Source: a virus. From it: a stretch of 28,055 nucleotides of DNA. Of the stretch, positions 22,630 to 28,055 are shown piece after piece (position 1 is the first letter of the stretch; each line of letters opens with the position of its first letter). The notes below the pieces were generated by a model that worked only from the letters and a program-made list of their open reading frames with translations, was not told the origin of the DNA and did no database searches. The position numbers and the translations under genes were made by a program. Where the stretch lies: positions 1-28,055 of the IMG/VR virus record IMGVR_UViG_3300036766_002289; one strand, given 5' to 3'.

Positions 22630-22863
22630 ATGGACAATCAAGTATTAGACGCGGTTCCTCAGATTCACATTCGCTACGACGGACGTAGCATTGATATTCC
22701 TTTGAGCGAAGTGGACATTGGTGTTTTGTCTACCGACGATCAGATTCGCAACGCAGTTGCGGAAAACATGGGCGTTCCAGTAGCTAAGCTCCGCGCTTTT
22801 GCTATTGATAAGAACGTAGAAACGAATCACATCACGCTTCGACCAGAAGCTGTGTTTGGTTGA
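22630..22863 (+). CDS. Small protein, possible ubiquitin-like beta-grasp fold
   Basis: A 77-residue protein. The strand-turn-strand QIHIRYDGRSIDIPL, helix DDQIRNAVAENMGVPVAKLR and final strand HITLRPEAVFG give a beta-beta-alpha-beta order. GVPVAKLRAF sits where ubiquitin has GIPPDQQRLIF. No C-terminal Gly-Gly is present; it ends in a single Gly. It has its own strong promoter and ribosome site, host-like codons (CGC, CGT) and lies inside the tRNA/Y RNA locus, so it may belong to the Ro/Y system. The fold call is inference. Confidence 0.55.
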   Translation: MDNQVLDAVPQIHIRYDGRSIDIPLSEVDIGVLSTDDQIRNAVAENMGVPVAKLRAFAIDKNVETNHITLRPEAVFG

Positions 22864-22874
22864 GATTTTTTAAT

Positions 22875-22944
22875 CCCCAGGCATGGGGCTGACTTGGTGG
22901 GGAGTTCCGAAAGGAATTACCAAGTGATAGTTTGAAACCATGCC
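22875..22944 (+). ncRNA. Structured RNA C between the small gene and the next chimera
   Basis: Nested stems GGCATGG/CCATGCC (22880 and 22938), ACTTGGT/ACCAAGT (22892 and 22919) and AGTTCC-GAAA-GGAATT. CCCC at 22875 could pair with GGGG at 22899 (pseudoknot) or locally at 22885. The three nested stems are strong for such a short stretch. It may be the 3' end or terminator of the preceding mRNA or an independent RNA. Confidence 0.5.
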
Positions 22945-22948
22945 AATT

Positions 22949-23078
22949 GCAGGAGTAGCTGAAAAGTTAATAGTTTTTTGTACTTGGACGGTTTAAACCC
23001 GTCCCCGACTTAAAAAACTTACAAACAAGCGTCAGTAACCTAAACTGAAGAATGTAGGTGCGAATCCTACCTCCTGCT
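22949..23078 (+). tRNA. tRNA-Arg-like (CCU) gene with a Y-type helix in its D-loop
   Basis: Acceptor GCAGGAG/CTCCTGC, T-arm GTAGG-TGCGAAT-CCTAC and anticodon arm TCAGT-AACCTAA-ACTGA. The loop has A instead of the invariant U33, and the D-stem is again only GCT/AGC with a Y motif hairpin as its loop. Variable loop AGAAT equals that of the chimera at 21124. The missing U33 and missing D-loop GG argue for a non-decoding tRNA mimic. Confidence 0.7.
22973..23026 (+). ncRNA. Y-type Ro-binding helix, copy 5 (inside tRNA-Arg-like)
   Basis: Outer stem GTTTTTT/AAAAAAC, GTACTT, inner stem GGACGG/CCGTCC with a seven-base loop, CCGACTT, then TTACAAAC. It departs most from CCAA but keeps ACTT, the inner stem and the octamer. 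Confidence 0.68.
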
Positions 23079-23084
23079 CTTTAT

Positions 23085-23164
23085 TCCGTCTCCTAAATGG
23101 AAAACTTACAAACAATGCAATGAATAGTTTAAATAGTTTTCTGAACTTAGACGGATTATTTTTA
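23085..23164 (+). ncRNA. Stand-alone Y RNA, copy 6
   Basis: Terminal stem TCCGTCT/AGACGGA, CCTAAAT on the 5' side and GAACTT on the 3' side, upper stem GTTTTCT/GGAAAAC, and a loop starting TTACAAAC. An AT-rich T-run (TTATTTTTATTTT) follows. Same order of parts as copy 2. Confidence 0.74.
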
Positions 23165-23178
23165 TTTTAAGTGACTTG

Positions 23179-23305
23179 TTTTGTCTCCAATGATGGGAAC
23201 TTACAAACAATTTGCTCAATGGTAGAGCATCAACTTTAGACGTTGAAGAGTGTTGGTTCAATTCCAACATTGTTTTCCAAAACAGTTTTCATGACTTAGA
23301 CAAAA
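23179..23305 (+). ncRNA. Y RNA copy 7 carrying a complete tRNA as its loop
   Basis: Terminal stem TTTTGTCT/AGACAAAA, CCAAT on the 5' side and GACTT on the 3' side, upper stem GTTTTCAT/GATGGGAAC, then TTAC followed directly by a tRNA (23205-23276). The octamer's AAAC is also the first four bases of the tRNA acceptor. This is the plainest tRNA-plus-Ro-helix layout in the window. Confidence 0.74.
23205..23279 (+). tRNA. tRNA with UAG anticodon inside Y RNA copy 7
   Basis: Acceptor AAACAAT/ATTGTTT, discriminator T, encoded CCA (23277-23279), D-arm GCTC-AATGGTA-GAGC, anticodon arm TCAAC-TTTAGAC-GTTGA (anticodon TAG, Leu CUA) and T-arm GTTGG-TTCAATT-CCAAC. The variable loop is five bases (AGAGT), whereas true tRNA-Leu has a long arm, so its charging identity is uncertain. 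Confidence 0.75.
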
Positions 23306-23310
23306 TGAGA

Positions 23311-23404
23311 TGGCTGCTAGCTTAACGGTATGAAGCGCTTGTGAATTCGGGCTTTAAATCCTGATGAAACTTGAGAAGTAGGGTTCAACTCCTTACGTGG
23401 CCAC
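23311..23404 (+). tRNA. tRNA-like gene with an enlarged anticodon arm
   Basis: Acceptor TGGCTGC/GTGGCCA (two G-U pairs), D-arm GCTT-AACGGTATG-AAGC and T-arm GTAGG...CTTAC with TTCAACT are visible. The central arm is about 16 bases too long: TCGGG-CTTTAAAT-CCTGA is the best inner stem, with weak outer pairing CTTG/TGAG. No clear anticodon can be assigned. It is either a tRNA with a small insert or a further tRNA mimic. Confidence 0.5.
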
Positions 23405-23488
23405 TTTCTGTCCCCCAAAGGTAAAGCTTACAAACATTACCCAAATTCAGTGTTAAACAGCTTTATAAACTTGGACAGAAATTTTTTT
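23405..23488 (+). ncRNA. Stand-alone Y RNA, copy 8
   Basis: Terminal stem TTTCTGTCC/GGACAGAAA (9 pairs), CCCAAA on the 5' side and AAACTT on the 3' side, upper stem GCTTTAT/GGTAAAGC, and a loop starting TTACAAAC. It ends in a seven-T run. Same order of parts as copies 2 and 6, with the longest terminal stem. Confidence 0.76.
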
Positions 23489-23507
23489 ACTTCAAGATAT
23501 AAGGACA

Positions 23508-23584
23508 GCGCGGTAAGAAGACAGGTGATTGTGGTCTTCCTTCTGACTAGCGGGAAAAAGCGCATTTACCGAGCAAAAGTTCTC
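23508..23584 (+). ncRNA. Possible structured RNA D
   Basis: GCG-CGGTAA (23508-23516) pairs with TTACCG-AGC (23576-23584), enclosing GAAGAC/GTCTTC. It lies at the 3' end of the RNA locus in a gene-free stretch; a CCGAG/CTCGG alternative exists. Weak evidence. Confidence 0.3.
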
Positions 23585-23655
23585 TTTCATCGGAATGACT
23601 CGGCATTAGCCAACTTTATGATAGGGCAAGCTAGTTAATATCTTGGGGTGTAAAA

Positions 23656-23775
23656 ATGTCTGAAGCAGAGATTTTAGTGCAAAAGATTAAAGCCGCCATA
23701 CAGGCCCATAAAGACAAAGAATCAAATAAAATCAATAATTTAGTAAAGCAAATTAATAAAGTCATCCATAAATAA
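23656..23775 (+). CDS. 39-residue helical peptide
   Basis: A short frame (MSEAEILVQKIK...) that is wholly helical, amphipathic and Lys-rich. GGGGTG lies upstream of the ATG. Its stop overlaps the late box of the next gene. No homology judged possible at this length. Confidence 0.45.
   Translation: MSEAEILVQKIKAAIQAHKDKESNKINNLVKQINKVIHK
23767..23774 (+). promoter_or_regulatory. Late promoter box CATAAATA
   Basis: Ends 4 bases before the ATG at 23779 with no Shine-Dalgarno site; the same 11 bases (CATAAATAATG) occur at 9157. Confidence 0.62.
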
Positions 23776-23778
23776 TGC

Positions 23779-24411
23779 ATGATTAAATTTGCAGAATTCG
23801 TAAACAGAAAGCAATTTTCTGTTACAGTTGATGAATCAAGTAGATTATTAACTAAGATTAATATCAAATCTGAAGATTATTTAAATTACTTATTTGAACA
23901 TGAAGAACTTTGGGATAAAGACCCTGTAAAGGTTCTGAATGAGATTAATCCGTTTTCAGCAGGTTGGTCTGCCTTAAAAGGGGGTTTAGGAGCTATGGGC
24001 GGCAATAGAAATGCTGCTTATTATCAAAAGCTTTTAGACCAAGCTAAAACTTTGCCACCAGAGAAATTGCAACAGGCTGGTTTAACTCCAGAAGATTTAA
24101 ATGCATTAGACCAAATGCGAGCGGATTCTGCAAAACAAGGTGCCGCTGGATTCTTTGGTGGTATGAAACAAGGTTGGGAAAACAGTCGTCAGCAGCAAGT
24201 TTTAAACAAATTAAGCCAAGCATTAGGTAAAGGTGCTTATTCTCAACAAACCCAACAACAGCAGCAACAGGGTCAAAACCAACAAAGTCAGGGTCAACAA
24301 CAGCAAAGTGGTCAGCAAATGTCACAGGTTAACCCACAGGCTTTAAGACAGGTGCAAGGACATTTACAGGCTTTGAACCAAGCTATTTCTGGAATGCTTC
24401 AAGGTGGGTAA
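23779..24411 (+). CDS. Gln-rich late protein, probable virion component
   Basis: A 210-residue protein. The N-terminus MIKFAEFVNRK is of the MxxFxxF type seen in other late-box genes. A Gly-rich middle (FSAGWSALKGGLGAMGG) is followed by a helical section and a low-complexity Gln/Ser/Gly tract at about 155-185, then a final helix. Virion or assembly role inferred from promoter and N-terminus; no family recognised. Confidence 0.6.
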   Translation: MIKFAEFVNRKQFSVTVDESSRLLTKINIKSEDYLNYLFEHEELWDKDPVKVLNEINPFSAGWSALKGGLGAMGGNRNAAYYQKLLDQAKTLPPEKLQQAGLTPEDLNALDQMRADSAKQGAAGFFGGMKQGWENSRQQQVLNKLSQALGKGAYSQQTQQQQQQGQNQQSQGQQQQSGQQMSQVNPQALRQVQGHLQALNQAISGMLQGG

Positions 24412-24431
24412 AATTTTCATCACAATAAATT

Positions 24432-24456
24432 AAATCCGTTGAAAAACGGATTTTTT
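24432..24456 (+). terminator. Intrinsic terminator
   Basis: Nine-pair stem AAATCCGTT with its complement, GAAA loop and a T-run, closing the Gln-rich gene. Confidence 0.88.
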
Positions 24457-24458
24457 CG

Positions 24459-24486
24459 TTTACATACTCAGAAATTGTAGTATCAT
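24459..24486 (+). promoter_or_regulatory. Promoter of the Ro60 gene
   Basis: TTTACA, 16 bases, TATCAT. Transcription would start near 24492, so the mRNA begins almost exactly at the Y-like hairpin. Confidence 0.65.
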
Positions 24487-24490
24487 ACAG

Positions 24491-26043
<1,553 letters not shown>

Positions 26044-26063
26044 AGAAAGCTTTGGAGGTCCAC

Positions 26064-26105
26064 AGACAATATCCACCTTTTACAGTGGATATTGTCTTTT
26101 ATTTT
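26064..26105 (+). terminator. Intrinsic terminator after Ro60
   Basis: A 13-bp perfect stem (AGACAATATCCAC with its complement), an eight-base loop and TTTTATTTT. As at 13184, a CTATTATA late box follows directly. Confidence 0.9.
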
Positions 26106-26117
26106 GTCTTGAACTTT

Positions 26118-26125
26118 CTATTATA
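26118..26125 (+). promoter_or_regulatory. Late promoter box CTATTATA
   Basis: Identical to the box at 13218; ends 5 bases before the ATG at 26131, with no Shine-Dalgarno site. Confidence 0.6.
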
Positions 26126-26130
26126 TGAAT

Positions 26131-26484
26131 ATGAAAGCCGATGAAAAATTTTTCTACATGGGGGTCCAACATGGTATAAGTGACCAATGTAATAAGTATT
26201 CCAATATGGTTACTAACATCATGGCTATCAAGAACCATCCATGTACCCGAGTATATCCAGCTAAGTATTTGGAAGGGTATACCAAAGGTTATGAAGATAC
26301 TAAGGGTAAATCTTGGTACATAGTTACCGTTGCCAATACTAAGATTAAGTCTTACTACGCTGATGGGCAATGGTTAGATACTAAAGATAATGCTACTAAG
26401 TTCCCTACTAGGGCCGCGTTAGAATTGGTAATGAAGAAAATTCCAAGCCAGCGTGGTGGTAAGTGTGGCATGACATTAGAATAG
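26131..26484 (+). CDS. Unknown late protein, paralogue of the gene at 13230
   Basis: A 117-residue protein. Shared motifs with the other copy are YLEGYTKGYE, KSWYIV, ATKFPTRAA and a final CGMTLE. The N-terminal 45 residues differ and are longer. I place the start at 26131 because the upstream ATG (26125) overlaps the late box. Function unknown; the pair may be virion decoration or small accessory proteins. Confidence 0.68.
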   Translation: MKADEKFFYMGVQHGISDQCNKYSNMVTNIMAIKNHPCTRVYPAKYLEGYTKGYEDTKGKSWYIVTVANTKIKSYYADGQWLDTKDNATKFPTRAALELVMKKIPSQRGGKCGMTLE

Positions 26485-26999
26485 GAGATACACCAAATGT
26501 CACTATAAATTTGGATGAAGCCAAACTAAAAATGGACAAAACAATTCAATTATTAGAAGAACAATTGAAGGGCATCAGAAGGTCATCTATTAGTGCTGGT
26601 TTCATTGAAACTGTTAAAGTCCCTTATTATGGGCAAATGACGCCTATACGTTTTATAGGTATTGTCGGTAAATGTCAAAATGGTATAACCATAACTCCAC
26701 ATGACTCAAGTTTGGTAAATGGTATTGCTAAGTTTCTTCAGGATGAAAACTTACTTAATGCTTATGCATTCTCAAAAACAACGGTTGTTATTAGTATTCC
26801 ACCTGCAAACACAGGTGAAATTGAGAGAGTTAAAAATCATATTAAGAAGTTGGGCGAAGACTCCAAGATTTCAATAAGGAATTTGAGGAAAAGTATAAGG
26901 AAATCCTTATCTAAGGAAGAATTGAAGGAAGCAGAAAAAGATTTACAAATCCTAACAGATGAGGCTTGTAACAAAATAGAGGAAATGACTCATGACTAA
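26463..26999 (+). CDS. frr: Ribosome recycling factor homologue
   Basis: The body matches RRF end to end: KMDKTIQLLEEQLKGIRRSS, VPYYGQMTPIR, NGITITPHDSS, VVISIPPANTGEIERVKNHI, ISIRNLRKSIRK with the essential Arg, and a final helix ILTDEACNKIEEM. RRF with EF-G splits the post-termination ribosome. The start is uncertain. A GTG at 26463 lies inside the previous gene without a good ribosome site. The only strong site (AGGAG 26483) points to an out-of-frame ATG at 26497 that makes a three-codon frame ending TAA, two bases before an in-frame TTG (26511). The family's usual N-terminus would begin near 26500-26511. Confidence 0.82.
   Translation: MWHDIRIGDTPNVTINLDEAKLKMDKTIQLLEEQLKGIRRSSISAGFIETVKVPYYGQMTPIRFIGIVGKCQNGITITPHDSSLVNGIAKFLQDENLLNAYAFSKTTVVISIPPANTGEIERVKNHIKKLGEDSKISIRNLRKSIRKSLSKEELKEAEKDLQILTDEACNKIEEMTHD
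26497..26508 (+). promoter_or_regulatory. Possible three-codon leader frame of the RRF gene
   Basis: AGGAG, nine bases, then ATG TCA CTA TAA. The stop lies two bases upstream of an in-frame TTG that could begin RRF. Reinitiation after this stop would depend on unrecycled ribosomes, so RRF could limit its own synthesis. A one-base deletion in a normal start region would look the same. Confidence 0.4.
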
Positions 27000-27216
27000 A
27001 CAAGAAATATTGGCTTTGGGAAAAATAGAAAACGATCAACAGTTGGACGAAGCTGTTGATTTGTTAGATGAATATATTATGGATAAGTTTGATACTTTAA
27101 ATGCGACTGAGCTTAAGGAATTAGAAATTCTTTCTGATCTTATTTATGAGTATGAAGAACATACTGATATTTTGAACCGTCCTTACGAGATTGGCGATGG
27201 TGGAATATGCTCGTAA
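26992..27216 (+). CDS. Unknown acidic 74-residue protein
   Basis: A helical, strongly acidic small protein (rich in Asp/Glu) overlapping the RRF gene by 8 bases and the next gene by 10. No motif recognised; co-translated with RRF. Confidence 0.55.
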   Translation: MTKQEILALGKIENDQQLDEAVDLLDEYIMDKFDTLNATELKELEILSDLIYEYEEHTDILNRPYEIGDGGICS

Positions 27217-27455
27217 ATTATGATGAAGTGATGAGACAGATAAAGGTTAGGGCAGCTTTGAATAGATTGTCGTTTGAAGAAATTGAATGGGTTAGAGATG
27301 ATGGAACTAAAATTGAGTTTGATAAAAGACTCGCAGAGGAATGGAAGTTTTTTGGGCTTAGTAATGTCAATTTTCCAGAATTGGTTCTTTCAAGGGTTGT
27401 GGCTGGAGAACAGAAAGAACTCTTAGAAGAATTAGTATGGAAGATTGATAGTTGA
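27207..27455 (+). CDS. Unknown 82-residue protein
   Basis: A helical small protein with FEEIEWVRDDGTKIEFD near residue 23. It overlaps the preceding gene by 10 bases; its stop lies within the next promoter's -35 box. No family recognised. Confidence 0.55.
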   Translation: MLVNYDEVMRQIKVRAALNRLSFEEIEWVRDDGTKIEFDKRLAEEWKFFGLSNVNFPELVLSRVVAGEQKELLEELVWKIDS

Positions 27456-27481
27456 CAATTGTGCGGCATTTCTGCGATAAT
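27452..27481 (+). promoter_or_regulatory. Sigma70-type promoter
   Basis: TTGACA, 18 bases, GATAAT, about 50 bases upstream of the gene at 27534, which has an ACGGAG site. Confidence 0.6.
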
Positions 27482-27533
27482 ATAGGAAGAAAGCTTAGTT
27501 GTACTGACATACATAGGTAAACGGAGAAAAAAA

Positions 27534-27737
27534 ATGAATCTTGTCAAAAACTCAATGTATAAAGTTAAACATACTCACACAGATCACCCAGGTAGAATTG
27601 GTAGATTTGAATTTCTAGGTGGTCCAAGAGCGGAATTTATTCTTTTGTCTGATTACACCGACCCATTGCGTTTATTTGCAGTTGGTCTATATGACATAGT
27701 TGACTTTGATCCTAAAGTTGATAATGTTGTGGAGTAA
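27534..27737 (+). CDS. Unknown 67-residue beta-rich protein
   Basis: A small protein with short strands and turns (YKVKHTHTDHPGRIGRFEFL), consistent with a small barrel such as an SH3-like fold, but no family is recognised. ACGGAG precedes the ATG. Confidence 0.55.
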   Translation: MNLVKNSMYKVKHTHTDHPGRIGRFEFLGGPRAEFILLSDYTDPLRLFAVGLYDIVDFDPKVDNVVE

Positions 27738-27742
27738 TACAA

Positions 27743-28055
27743 ATGCCACGTCTAAAGTGGGTAACTGTCAATGAGTATGGAACTCCTTGGCTTAAGGCAT
27801 CCAATGTCGTAAATTTGGACATAATGGATTTATGCGAGGGTAGGTTTTGGGGCGGGCATCAAATTTACATTGCCATTAATTTCTCTATTCATAAAAGAAA
27901 TTTCGAAAAAGGACCAGATGATTGGTCACATCAATTATTAGCCCCAAATGGTGTCCACATCTATCTTCACAGTGTAGAAGAAGGCAAGGAACTTGCAGAA
28001 ATTATCTATGCTAGAATCTTAGTCTCATTAGTACCCAAGGAAACGCCTTTAATTA
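27743..28055 (+). CDS. Unknown protein, 3' end beyond the window
   Basis: An open frame of at least 104 codons (MPRLKWVTVNEYG...) that runs off the window. It starts 5 bases after the previous stop, with GGAG inside that gene's end. Trp/His-rich with alternating strands and a helix near the visible end (EEGKELAEIIYARI). No family recognised. Confidence 0.6.
   Translation, partial: MPRLKWVTVNEYGTPWLKASNVVNLDIMDLCEGRFWGGHQIYIAINFSIHKRNFEKGPDDWSHQLLAPNGVHIYLHSVEEGKELAEIIYARILVSLVPKETPLI

Noticed and set aside
22549-22637. Longer N-terminus of the Vsr-like endonuclease
   Set aside because: It would run across the TTGACA/TATAGT promoter, and the late box places the start at 22529.
21144-23435. 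CRISPR array from recurring GCTTACAAAC-type blocks
   Set aside because: Repeats are short, irregularly spaced and embedded in covarying stems, and no cas genes are present.

Overview
The window looks like part of the genome of a large, AT-rich tailed double-stranded DNA phage. The genes are small and tightly packed, and starts and stops often overlap by 1, 4 or 8 bases. Phage-type genes are present: a terminase-like ATPase, PhoH, dUTPase, HNH and Vsr-like endonucleases and a sigma factor. They are mixed with host-takeover and accessory genes: GroES, DnaJ, thioredoxin, GNAT, glycosyltransferases, a nucleotide-sugar epimerase/dehydratase, a sulfotransferase, a deacetylase, a ribosome recycling factor and Ro60. 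I cannot name the host.

Layout. Positions 1-5010 hold a truncated UDP-sugar dehydrogenase, GroES, DnaJ, dUTPase and unknown proteins. Positions 5026-7268 hold a family-2 glycosyltransferase and a terminase ATPase domain that begins with a twin-arginine (Tat) leader. Positions 7280-11705 hold probable late or virion genes, an HNH nuclease, a HEIGH metalloprotease-like protein, PhoH and a Cys-rich protein. Positions 11801-13177 hold a sigma-factor operon that ends at a strong terminator. Positions 13230-19616 hold small unknown proteins followed by GNAT, thioredoxin, epimerase, a second Tat-leader protein, a phosphoesterase and a methyltransferase. Positions 19588-20910, on the minus strand, hold a sulfotransferase and a frameshifted polysaccharide deacetylase. 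Positions 20994-23640 are an RNA locus. Positions 23656-28055 hold a Gln-rich late protein, Ro60, a ribosome recycling factor homologue and small unknowns.

The main discovery candidate is the RNA locus together with the Ro60 gene. Eight copies of one RNA motif lie among tRNA genes, and a ninth partial copy lies in the 5' leader of the Ro60 mRNA. Each copy has an outer stem, a conserved ACUU on one strand, a covarying (A/G)GAC/GUC(C/U) stem, a CC bulge plus A-rich segment, and then an almost invariant UUACAAAC. Four copies are open at the (A/G)GAC stem, and three of these end in a clear U-run, which is the layout of Y RNAs. The other four close that stem with a loop and are circularly permuted; three of them sit inside tRNA-like genes, in the D-loop or at the acceptor/D junction. 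One open copy carries a complete tRNA as its terminal loop. I interpret them as a family of phage Y RNAs and tRNA-Y chimeras that bind the phage Ro60, with the leader copy as a possible autoregulatory site.

A second system-level signal is expression. Ten genes have a T4-like late box (C-TATAAATA and variants) whose end is only 4-5 bases from the start codon, with no Shine-Dalgarno site. This predicts leaderless late mRNAs, probably driven by the sigma factor at 11801. Separate consensus TTGACA/TATAAT promoters serve the RNA locus, Ro60, the sigma gene and others.
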